A stretch of 64,000 bases of DNA. Origin: Pisolithus tinctorius (lineage: Eukaryota; Basidiomycota; Agaricomycetes; Boletales; Pisolithaceae). Where the stretch lies: contig JANFAH010000003.1 in the NCBI GenBank assembly GCA_024663395.1, positions 2,542,001 through 2,606,000 of the forward strand. The letters are read 5' to 3'. Shown piece by piece: positions 1-9,659 of the stretch (positions are counted from its first letter, which is position 1; each line of letters opens with the position of its first letter). The position numbers and the translations under genes are program-made. The notes beneath the pieces were generated by a model. That model did no database searches, had not been told where the DNA came from, and worked only from the letters and a program-made list of their open reading frames with translations.

Positions 1-2497
1 CACGAATCTCCAGAGACTGTTCTCTGTCGGGAAAATCTCGTAGGATGCTGGAGAGCAGGCAGAAGAAAGGTCGCCCGAGCAGTAGATCAAATGGCATGCA
101 GTCGACGACCTGAATCTGGAGGTGCGCTTCGATATTCCCTATGTGCAAGGATGCATTCTCTATGACCCCACGGGTGCTTTCTTTGGATTGGTTAGCGGCC
201 TCCAGAGTCATGGTCATGTCAGTATGGAGGGGGGCCTCTAAAGCTTCCCACAACTCTCATCGCAAGGCCACTACCTGGCATCCACTGTCCAGAATACATT
301 TGACGTGAAGTTTGTCCATCAAGATTCCGTCGACAGCATGTAAGGGAGCCGTAGCGAGGCCTATGCACTTCCCTTCTGTGTCTCTGACCCAGTATTGCTC
401 ATAGGACGCCCATGCAGGTGACACCACAGCTTCTGACGCCATTTCCAAGCTCCCGATCGTTATCTTCTTTGTCATGGCCAGTTCTCGGACCTGCTTGCGA
501 ATCTCTGGACTGACAGCAAAGAGGTCTTTGGTAGAAATTTCCATCTTCGCCTCTAAGACTTGGTTTTTGAGTCGTCTAGTAGCAGCTGCTTCATCGAAGC
601 TGCTCTGGTATCGAAATTGGGGTGCAGGAATCGTTGTAGGCTTAGATTTCCTGGGATCTGTGGGATTAGAGACGACCGGAGTTTTACTAACGGCTGTGTT
701 CTCTGTAACATGGACGGGATCCTTTGGAATGGAATTATCGACTGGCCTGGGGGCAGTTGACGCGTTAGCAGGTGCTGGACCTGTCACAGGGGTTCGCTGA
801 CAGCGAGCCAGAATTTCTACACTGTCGAAACGAGTGACCTTCTTCTTTTTGATATTATTTTTCAATTCTTCTACCTGCACGTAAGCTCTTGCCAGTGCAC
901 GCTGGTCTTCTTCATCAGTATTACTCTCTAGTTCTTCGTCGATTAGGTAGGAGGAGGGATGTAAGTCGACCTGAAATTCCGTGGTCTCTTCGTTACTGAA
1001 GAACATTGTGCTGACGAGATGAGGTGGGGTATCGCATCCTCGAGACGAGTTCAAAGACTGGCTAGGACGTTGTACGGAGACGAGGTTTGCTGAGGCGATG
1101 ATAGAATCGCGCATGGCGAGGAAGTTGTCAATCTTTTCTTTAAAGTTCCGGCCAGCAGCCATCCTAGGAATGTCAGAACCATCAGGCATAAATACTCTTC
1201 CCCCTATCAGGGTGCATTTCCCAGCTTGTACGTATTCATGACACAGTGCGCACTCTGCCATACGGTGACCATCAGTGCTTCTGCAGAAGAAACACCATGG
1301 GTCAAAAGAGCGATGGAATTGGCCCTCTTGACCTTGCTGAGGGGGTGACGTGTCAGTAGGTTGTTGGGCGACTTGGACATACTTGCGTTTTAAGATAGTG
1401 GGGACAGTCGACGAAGAAGGGGGTGTGGAGTTCTGAGGAAACAAGGCCGAAGAATCAGGTTGAGGGAGATTTCATTTTGCTCCACTGAGCAGGTAGTTAG
1501 CGTGCTTGTAGACCAGATCGAACTCCCAAGGTTCGTCAATGTCGTGATCTAGGTCTGAAAGTTGCAATCATGTGAGCAAGGAATTCCGGAACCTCGGGGG
1601 AAATCCCTCAAGGAATTTCTCGTTGATGTAGTCCTTGGGGAGCTTCTTCTTCTTCTGGACGAGGCCAAGGATGCATCGGAATTCCCGGACGTATTTACTG
1701 AGATCTTCCAGCGATCCCATAGGTTTCTGAACTTGATGGTAGAGTAAGGTCTCGAGGTCAGCTTTGGTATAGCGATGATCTTTCACTGAGGCACCTGGAT
1801 AGTAGTTCAGGAGTTCTTTGGAAAACGTGTCCCAGTCATTGAAGCCGTCGGTTGCAGCGTCTAGGGTAGACCAAAATTCCGCCTCGTTGTGATCGGCGTA
1901 ACAGATGACCCAGTGGATTTTATCTTTTCTGGTGTCAAGGCCAGCTTCGACGCAGAGTTGTTCGACATCTTCGAGGTAGTGAGTGATGTCTTCAGTGCGA
2001 CTGGAAAACTTCAGGGCTTTGTTGGAGCCCCTGAGTGGCATGTCTCTAGCTCCAGACATTATGCGAACAGATGCGGAATTTAAGAGTGGGGCGACTGAGG
2101 TATTCTGAGTGGGAACTTGGGCAGGGGAAATGATAGCGGGATTTAAAGTGAGCGATTGCGAAGGGATAAGGAGTTGTTCAGCAGCGAGTTCTGAATCACT
2201 GGATGGCGAGGACGACGAAGAGGTTAGTTCTGAGAGAGGCGAAAGTTCTTGACGTTCAGCAGGAGGATTGAAGGGTTCGTCAAAGTCAAAGCCTCCTGGA
2301 AACGCTGGGTAAAACACTGGGGGCTCTGGGCTTTGAAAGATCTCGTCTAAACTGAGATCTGAGTCTGACGAGTGTGGCTCTGAAATATCTCTAGGATCAG
2401 CTACCGGGATTAAGATTTCTGATGAGGAAATAGACAGTCTGCAGAAGGGCTCTAGGAGCTCTTCGAGTTCAGTTCTTTGACGAGTGGGTCATAAGGA
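1..2497 (-). pseudogene. gag-protease region of the LTR retrotransposon, broken by in-frame stops
   Basis: One reading frame stays open from about 2497 to position 1 except for three in-frame TGA codons at 1568-1570, 1472-1474 and 257-259. The first part (about 2300-1570) has a serine and acid-rich N-terminus followed by a capsid-like domain with EFWSTLDAA and DTFSKELLNYYPGA. The middle part has a CCHC-type knuckle, C-x2-C-x5-H-x4-C, near 1290. Close to the left end is the protease active site LDSG, and past the last stop the same frame continues with a second protease motif, LLLGRPF (near 70-90). Capsid, knuckle, protease is the usual order for Ty3-type gag-pol. All three stops are consistent with CGA-to-TGA change. 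No functional product is expected. Confidence 0.75.
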
Positions 2498-2526
2498 TCT
2501 CCTTTCCAGATCTACAGACCCCTCAT

Positions 2527-2537
2527 GGTGGGCTCCA
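2527..2537 (-). other. Candidate primer-binding site of the retrotransposon
   Basis: TGGAGCCCACC on the minus strand begins six bases inside the LTR end. The leading TGG is complementary to the CCA at the 3' end of a tRNA, which is the usual form of an LTR-element primer-binding site. Which tRNA it matches cannot be told by eye. Confidence 0.55.
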
Positions 2538-2543
2538 AAACAA

Positions 2544-3576
2544 TGTGGGACACTACCTCTGGGTAGCGTGCAGATAGGGGAAGGCTGTAAGGGAAATCCC
2601 TAGGCTCGACCCAAGGGGTGCTGAGTTGGAAGGAGACATAGAGTACGATGATAGAGTTGGTTGAAGAGTCGAATATAGGGCACGGAATTTAATTCCGCAG
2701 AGTTGTAGATAGGAATAGACTTTGCTTCTGAAATTCCGAGAGATGATCTTGACCCGATGAAGTAACTCTGAGACGAATTAGGCGCTCGAGAGGGGAAACG
2801 AGGAACTAGCAGACCAAGGACACAAAGACACAGGAGACACAGTGGACACAGATGACGCAAAGACACAGGTACGCAGCAAACACAGAGGATGCAAGGACAC
2901 TTAGAACACCTTAGACTCGCATGTGACATGGATGGTGAGTCCTGAAAGATGATTCTTTTTCGTCTCTAAGGCGGACTTATATAGTACATGGATAGTAAGG
3001 TACTGATCGGAGAAATGTGGGGCGGGTAAAGCAAAATTCTGAAAAACAAAGAGGGCGATGTGTCAGATGTCAAAGCCATACAGGATCATGTGAAGACAAA
3101 CTGTTAAGTAGTAACCAAGAAAAACAAATGGGAAAAGATAGGTATATTCTGGCAGGACAAGTGTACATCGTACCATGGAGTGCGCGAAGGATAGAGGCTG
3201 TAGATGCAAGGGGGTACTCGCATTGCAGAGAAAGGTTCGCAGGAGAAGAGCGAGAGAGGTAACCGGAGTTTTTACTGATGATCTGCATGATTTCCCGGCT
3301 ACATGGCGAGGCAGAGGTTGAGGCGACATGACTGTGGAATTCCGGATAGATGTGTGTCAGGTTGATGTTGACACGGAATTCCAGGACGATGACTGGTGTG
3401 TGTTATTGATGGACAGGGGAGCTCCGAAGGATCAATGGGTGAGGCGGTGCACGAGGCTGATGCAATAATTCCGAAGACGACAGATGTGGAACTTTGATAG
3501 GGGTCGACTTTGGTGATGGCGGAATTTTGGTGTTGGCATCCCTATTTCAGCCTCAGGGAGTATACTACTCCCTACA
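2544..3576 (-). repeat. 5' LTR of the retrotransposon (1033 bp)
   Basis: In element orientation the repeat starts TGTAGGGAGTAG at 3576 and ends TCCCACA at 2544, giving TG...CA ends. The first bases hold a 7-bp inverted repeat, GGGAGTA with TACTCCC. A TATA-like box lies inside, and a primer-binding site follows directly downstream. The left boundary could be a few bases off because the second LTR copy is outside the window. Confidence 0.7.
2976..2984 (-). promoter_or_regulatory. TATA-like box inside the LTR
   Basis: CTATATAAG on the minus strand, about 590 bp into the LTR and upstream of the gag region, is the likely core promoter of the retrotransposon. The placement fits an LTR promoter; no start site can be seen directly. 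Confidence 0.45.
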
Positions 3577-5990
3577 CCATAGATCCACCTCGTGACATTC
3601 GTGCCTAGTCCATTTGATGAAGTCACTCGTCGTGAGCATAACAAAATCAATGTTCTCACAGGTTCGTGCATCTTTACATTCCATTTCAACAGTGAAGTTG
3701 TCGATTAATGCCACAATACTGTCAGAAAACTGGTAGCTTTCGAAAGCTGTTGACCAATTCAGATGGCTCTCTAAAAGATTGCAAGGACATTGCCATGGTT
3801 TGAAAAGCGTAAGCATGGCTTTACTGAATTCTTCGAATTACTTTCTGAATCATCCCGATGAGGTATGGCATCGCCTATCAGAACAGGTACAACCACGCGA
3901 TTTTGAACACAGAGATCGTAAGTATGATATTGGGGATGACGTGGATCTGAAAATTCTCCACAGTCACAATGAGTATAAGGAGGTCGGTCTTGTTCTGACA
4001 GCCTTCCATCACTCCCAACTAGCCCTGAGTGTGCAGTCATTTCAGAAATATTTACACAGCTGTGCCTTTTAAGCTTCACAACTTTCTGCATTTGTTGAAT
4101 GAACTGCCACAAGCACATTCCACTGAAGGGTGCAGAGGTGGGTCATAAACAATAATCAATGGTGTTGCTGTTAACTGTCAAGGTACCCTCACCAGGGCAG
4201 GCGATGCAACTCATACCATACAGCGGAGAATGACATTGGCTGTGATCCTCTTGATCACAATCAATACAGTTAGATTGATCAATGATGTCCAGAAACTCGT
4301 AGAATCATATAGTATGGAAGTCGTGACTTGTATAATGATCACCACCACCTACGAGGTAGCTCATTACCTGCTGGTGGGAAACCTCATGTCTCCCCATCAT
4401 GGCATTGACAGTCTTTGTAAGCAAATTCTTATTTCGAAATTCCGCAGAAAACATGTCATCATTGTGAAAACATTTGTGATGACTTTCGATAGCGCTTTGT
4501 AAAGCTTGCAGCCCAATGTGGACTTTTAACTCGTCCTTGGTGATGTAATCACTAATATAATAAGTAAGTGCTTTGGCAGCAGGTCCTGAACCAATATACT
4601 TAATATCCATATTACATTGTAACAAAAAGATGACAATATCATTAAAATTATTGATCCAAGGATGAAACCTTCGCAACAAAATTGATCCTGTTTCAGGATC
4701 AAGGTCAGTGAAACAATGTACAGAACCATCTATTCGCATTCAACAATTATGATTACTGGGGATGTCTCCAGCTTTCAGATGTTTATAACACATTGGCGTG
4801 TGTTGATGCCAATTACACTTCACAGCCAATTGGGTCACAAAGTCACAAAATTTGGTAACAAATGCTCGCTTGTCAAGCTCTTCCACTTGAGGGGGATGTT
4901 CGACACGAGGATCAAGGTCATCTTCATCGCAAGGAGATGGAAGATTGTTTACTTCATCCAGGACGTCTGTCATCCCAGGTATTTCACATTTAATTGTGTC
5001 TTCCAGCCAACATATAACAGAAGATTGAAAGACGCTGTCATCTTGCATCTTTCTTCTCAAGAAATCCAGATTAGGATTTCCCTTCACCCACACCAACATA
5101 TGACAGTGCAAGCTGCCACAACCCTGTGCTTCCACCATACCATAGTATGCTAAACACATGCCAAACAATCCACTTCCCCAATTATATCAAAGGACAATGT
5201 CTATAAATGCCTGGATTTGTTTGTGGAAGGCCAGGCATGCTGCAGCAGGATGTGAAGCAATGAAAGCTGCTCGCTGATAAGAGGACATCATACGCCATTC
5301 TCCTTCACTACAACCTCTGAAATGACCAACAAGGACATTAGACAAATCATGCAGATTAAGGGTAATAAACAATGCAGGAATTCCAAAAGCGCAGGTGAGT
5401 GAACAGATTTCATTTCTGCAACAAAGTTTATAACCTGTGCTCCCCCACAACTTTTTGGAAATCACAGTCAATTCATGAAACAAGCACATTACTTTTTTTT
5501 CATCTGCAGAGACAGCCTTTGGAATGGAACCACTCAAACACTTTTTCGCAAAATCACTCACACAATCTGATAGCTCATGCATTTGCATTGCAAGCTCATT
5601 CCGACGACAAGACTTGATGGAAAATGTCACATTCTCCCCAGCTTCCCACTTCTGGACCAAATTCCAACAAACAAATGCAAAACTAGAGTCAGCTACGAAA
5701 GGAGAGTCAACCTGTCTCAATAAATTCTTCAACTGACACTCCAGTGCAATTCACTGTGTTTTCGACCTCTCATGAGGATTAAAGCTGCCTATGCCCCAAG
5801 GATCCAAATGTGGAAACAATGCACTCATCAGGAACAGTGTCACACACCAAAGGTGTTGTGGACATGGTTACAGCTGACTCTGCCTAACTCGTTGACGAGT
5901 TGTGCACAATGCCCAAGCATGCAGATGAAGACTAAAGGCCTCATGTGTAGAAAGACTGTCAGACATTAACAGTCATCCTTCGCACAAGAA
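3577..5990 (-). pseudogene. Helitron replication initiator (HUH domain) fragment
   Basis: The frame opens with LFPHLDPWGIGSFNP near 5815, continues through SPFVADSSFAFVCWN, and reaches the HUH motif LHCHMLVW (about 5120-5096) within YYGMVEAQGCGSLHCHM. It goes on with GSILLRRFHPWINNFND, DYITKDEL and NLLTKTVNAM, and in another frame with YHTYDLCVQN and VPVLIGDAIPHRD. These are characteristic of Helitron_like_N (PF14214). In-frame TGA stops occur at 5753-5755, 5187-5189 and 4740-4742, and there are frame shifts after about 4300. HUH histidines and surrounding residues survive, but the product must be dead. Confidence 0.8.
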
Positions 5991-6761
5991 CCAGTCATCA
6001 GTGCTAAAGAGAAAAGAGGAAGCAAGTTAAGCGCACGTTAAAGGTTTTTAGCACCTGTGTACAGCATTCCGGTTTTTGTCGTATCTCTGCCATTTCCAAA
6101 GATATCGACTCCATTCCCACACTCGCTTAAAGTGCTCAGCCCCACAATTCTTCCTTCCAAATTTGGAGAGGATCCTCACACCCTGCACGTTTCTACAGCA
6201 CTCCATCCATCAGATGCTCATTTCACTAAGTCCATCAATCATGGCCACCTCTTCATCGGTCATCTTGCTTGTCTCATTTGCCAGAGACAGTGGCTACATA
6301 TATCTGCCAAGCATTCCCACCAGCTTCCATCCTGAAGCCCCCTGGTTCATCCCGTCATTGTCAGCCCTGTCTCATCCCATGCAGCTTGGTCAGCGTGTTC
6401 TCCTTGTCAGTATGACTTCCAGAAGGACGTTCTTTGGTCGCCTCAGGCCTGTCACTTGGTTAGAAAGGTCTTATGTGGTCGTTTCAGTCTCCCCAGTTGA
6501 TGAAGCATATGGATCGTTCCTCCCTGCTCCCTGCACCATCTTTATTCTAGTCTCGTCCGTCATTCTTCCCACATTGCAACAGCTGCAGTATAATCTACTG
6601 TCCTCCAGCCTCCCTGATCGCATTCATGACGAGTATGACATGCATCTTGCCTTCTTACTGCAGGATCCAGCATAAGACATCCCCCCTTCTCCTCCTCCTC
6701 CATCAGAGCCCCGTTCATGAAGTTTTTGTTAACTTTGCTGAGAGGACAAAAGGGTGGGAGA

Positions 6762-7696
6762 TGTGATCATGTATGCTCTCATTGCCCCACAGACCCCCAA
6801 TGCCCTAGCCCCCTTTGACACCTGACTCATGCCCTTCAATTCTGGAATTAATACTTCCCTGTCTGGAAACACTGTCCATCTGTCATGCCATCTTTGGATC
6901 TAGAGATGTCTCCGCTGAGATCTAACTTGCATCGCCACCCCCTAATGTGATATCAGTGTGCTTACTCAGTTTCTGATTCTATTTGACTTGTTTTGTGATA
7001 TTTTGACTATCCTTGACTCATTTATTGCCAATACTTACCAATCTTCTTTGCTTGCTTACTTTTCATTTCTTGCTTACTCATCATGATTACTCAGTCCTTA
7101 CTCATTACTTACCAAGTGTTTGTGCCTTGTTTGTCACAAGCTATGCTCCCCCCACAGTATATAAACCCCCATGTACTTAGCTACCAAAAATCAATCAGAA
7201 GCCAGTCACTCAGCAGTCAGTCAGTTCTTCAGTGCATAACTCGTTGTCAACAGTTGAGGCTCATTCAGAAGAGTCTATCTGTCTCCATTCATATCATTGG
7301 TAGTTGAGGCTCCACGAAGGGGTCTATCTGCCTCCATCCATCATCTGCAGTCTTATCCACACTTAGTCAGCACTCTTGCTTAGTCATCCATCCAACTCCT
7401 GTGTAACTCGTCATTGACTTGCGCCAGGAGCACATCTTATCAAAGTCCATCATTCCAGAAGTCCTTTCAGCTGAACACCTTCACTCTGTTCAGCATCCCC
7501 CATTCAATCATCACCTGCTTGTCTACTCCTGCATAACTCATTGTCGACTTGCGCTAGGAGCACCCTCCCATTGAAGTTTCCCCCTCTTAGGTTTCTGCAC
7601 TCCAGGTTCCACAGAGGCACACCACCACTCGCTTTACATTTGTCTTTTGTGTTGGTTTTGATTGGTTTTCACCACCTTTCCACACTTTGACTCACA
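6762..7696 (+). repeat. LTR-like sequence with TATA box and internal repeats
   Basis: It begins TGTGA and ends TCACA, a 5-bp terminal inverted repeat with TG...CA ends, and is preceded by a polypurine tract. A TATA box, TATATAAA, lies at 7158-7165, about 400 bp in, as expected of an LTR promoter. Downstream of it is a repetitive leader with near-copies of TAACTCGT-GACTTGCG modules. The second LTR copy is absent, so the assignment rests on termini and promoter only. Confidence 0.5.
7236..7562 (+). repeat. Three diverged direct repeats, two framed by short inverted repeats
   Basis: Near-copies occur at 7236-7256, 7396-7432 and 7526-7562. The second reads CTCCTG, then TGTAACTCGTCATTGACTTG, then CGCCAGGAG, so its ends are complementary (CTCCTG/CAGGAG) and could form a stem with a loop of about 23 nt. 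The third has the same layout with one mismatch. A related pair GTTGAGGCTC...GTCTATCTG occurs twice near 7253-7345. They lie downstream of the LTR TATA box. Confidence 0.5.
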
Positions 7697-8954
7697 ACAG
7701 GTCGGAATCGAACACTAGCTGAGATCCTGAAGCACTACTCACGAATTGTCCATGACCAAGCACATGCACCATTGCCTGCACCTTCATGGTCTGGCAACTC
7801 AGTGAAGAATGATCACCCATCGTATATGCAACATTCTCCATAACCAGTTCCCCACACAAATCATCCCAATCGTGATCTCTTTCATTCACATCCGGCGATG
7901 ATGATGGCAGATGAGTGATCTGCATACCTTGCACAGGAACTGCATCTTCACTTCCCAGCAACAAGTTTTCAAAATTTGTGCAATCAAATCTCACACCAGA
8001 AAGCTTATACCATTGATTTTCTGCAACAAGAAACTTGATCATGATCTCCACCTTACTCTTTGACACCAACACTGGACAAAAGCACGCCAGCACTTCTTTA
8101 GTAGGTCTGAACTTTCCACTGCAGAAAACAACACAAAGAGTGTCCTTGATGTCATCCACAGAAGGTGGCAACACATGTTGCAACCCTAATATATCTTGAG
8201 GCAAGATGGCGACGTTTCCCCTCAAATAACTTTGACTAGCTTCTTCAGGTAAATGTCCTCCTTGCACTGTTTTCAATTGATAGTGATGCGTAATCGTAGA
8301 TGCTCGTGCCAATGATACCAATGCCAACTCGAACGGCGATGCAGTTCGGAAGGCATCTCTAACCTCGGCAGGCAATTCACTCCACCTGTGATACTGAAAG
8401 TTGGCCAGAGTGTCTACAGGCTGTGATGGACACTTGGCTGTCAAACTACGACAACATCACTCACACATACATATGGCACCGATGTCATCCACCTTACACA
8501 TACCCTTCGGTGACAAGAGTGCCCCATGGTAAAGGTCAATGGCATAACTTCTTGGCCATACCTTTCATGGCAAAAAATCATTGTGAAGAAGCATCAACAT
8601 ACCCAGTGTGGGCAAAATATCCTGCAAATTACAATTGGAAAACAGCTGTGCACAAATGGCACACACACCCTGTTGTAGGTGAGACGGATTCATATGCTGC
8701 TGCCATTCTTTCACAAGTTCCACTTTCTGATCAAATGACTGATGAGGAGGAAACTCCATGGTGGACTGATCACTGTTGTCAAACACTTCACACATTGGAC
8801 AGGCTTGTTGATGCTGCCAAGTCTCATGCATACGCCAACAACTGCCCTCCTGAGCATTATCCAAGTACACTTCCTGAATGGCAGGAGGACCTTCTGCAAC
8901 AGGAATGCGAAGGGAACGGTGACAACTCAACATCCTGAAAACATAAGGAGCCAC
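7692..8954 (-). pseudogene. Helitron N-terminal region with DUF6570-like segment
   Basis: Two minus-strand frames. The first (8954-8565) has paired cysteines, ACPMCEVF and GVCAICAQL, resembling the zinc-binding start of fungal Helitron proteins. The second (8444-7692) has SELPAEVRDAF, YLRGNVAILPQD, HVLPPSVDDI, PVLVSKSKV and FLVAENQWY, the pattern of the DUF6570-like segment upstream of the replication domain. The second frame ends at a stop created at the edge of the inserted LTR-like block (7692-7696), so the stop comes from the insertion and is not the original end. Confidence 0.6.
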
Positions 8955-9065
8955 TCAACATTGCTCTGTACACACATAAAGACGAAGGACGTCGTGCAAT
9001 CCCTGCAAACGCAGACAACTGCAGACAGCAATACAATGCCGATCACAAATTGCCAACAAATCAAC

Positions 9066-9467
9066 TCATGTAAGAAACTGATACTGTTCAACAAACTCCC
9101 TCAAGGAACTGGCTTCTGTGACGATTGTCCATGGTGGAAGATGTTGTCCCTGGGAATTCGCATGCTCTGCTGCAAAACCGACGAAAGCATAACTCCCTCG
9201 CAAAGTAGCATAAGTAAGCGACAGACCATCACCATCATGAACATCATCAAGCATCAAGACAAGCACAGCAGGAGCTCCATTTTCTGCCATGGTAGATTTA
9301 GACAGGGGTGTTGCAAGCGACGAGGACACATTGGAGAAGAAAGATATAACGAAGTATTTGCAAACAGATGACGTAACAACGCTGTCATAGTATACTGTCT
9401 CGGAGGTCGTAGACCATTTATGGGGCTCGGAGTTCGGACCGTAGACCGTCATGATCGTGCGCAACAA
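9066..9467 (-). other. Unrecognised open frame next to the Helitron N-terminus
   Basis: A minus-strand frame of 133 codons. An internal methionine gives MAENGAPAVLVLMLDDVH and ends FVEQYQFLT. I do not recognise it. Its position just upstream of the Helitron N-terminal fragment, on the same strand, suggests it is either Helitron-derived or carried sequence. The stretch 9468-9659 to its right shows nothing identifiable. Confidence 0.25.
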
Positions 9468-9659
9468 AAGATGAAAACAGACCAGGACTGCTCCGCGTCC
9501 TGGAATATCGCTTACATCATACCCGAATGTCGCATATTTCCCGCTGCATTTCCCTTGACAATTGACATGGGAAACAACACCTGGGCCTACTCTATATTTA
9601 ATCTTCCTTGTTGTGGCTTCCAGAGGACACCTGCTTTTGGAGTTTGAACTTCTTCGTAC

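Larger units (their letters stand above)
1..3576 (-). mobile_element. Ty3-type LTR retrotransposon, 5' part, truncated by window edge
   Basis: Reading from right to left, this has the order of an LTR retroelement: a long terminal repeat (2544-3576), a primer-binding site just inside it, a gag-like capsid region, a zinc knuckle and an aspartic protease that runs off the left edge. Reverse transcriptase, integrase and the 3' LTR are not in the window. The right end abuts Helitron coding sequence, so the element inserted there; the candidate target-site duplication is ccata (3577-3581), whose partner lies outside the window. Internal stops show this copy cannot make an intact polyprotein. The family assignment (Ty3-like) comes from the gag, knuckle and protease layout and is an inference. 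Confidence 0.8.
5990..7696 (+). mobile_element. Insertion in the Helitron ending in an LTR-like sequence
   Basis: This block separates two halves of the Helitron protein and has no Helitron similarity. Its right part looks like the 3' end of an LTR retrotransposon on the plus strand: a purine-rich tract (about 6741-6760) directly precedes TGTGATC, the start of a 935-bp LTR-like sequence. The left part (about 6060-6700) has open but unrecognised plus-strand frames, the longest at 6076-6675 (199 codons). No 5' LTR is visible, so this would be a 5'-truncated copy. The left limit (5990) is approximate. Confidence 0.45.
3577..8960 (-). mobile_element. Decayed Helitron (rolling-circle transposon), interrupted and truncated
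   Basis: Minus-strand fragments line up in the order of a fungal Helitron protein: an N-terminal cysteine-containing part (8954-8565), a DUF6570-like part (8444-7692), then, after an inserted block, the Helitron_like_N replication-initiator part (about 5990-4300) and the lead-in to the helicase (4118-3577). The reading frame is cut at 3577 by the LTR element. The PIF1-type helicase with its Walker motifs is not in the window; it may lie beyond the left edge. The 5' terminus is not identified; a further minus-strand frame at 9467-9066 may belong to the element, but I could not recognise it. Confidence 0.75.

Noticed and set aside
257..1570. Stop-codon readthrough between gag and pol
   Set aside because: Readthrough would need one stop at a fixed place; there are three TGA codons, one inside the protease just after LDSG, so mutation is more likely.
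6076..6675. A 199-codon plus-strand gene
   Set aside because: No recognisable motif, and it sits in the inserted block before the LTR-like end; kept only as part of that element.
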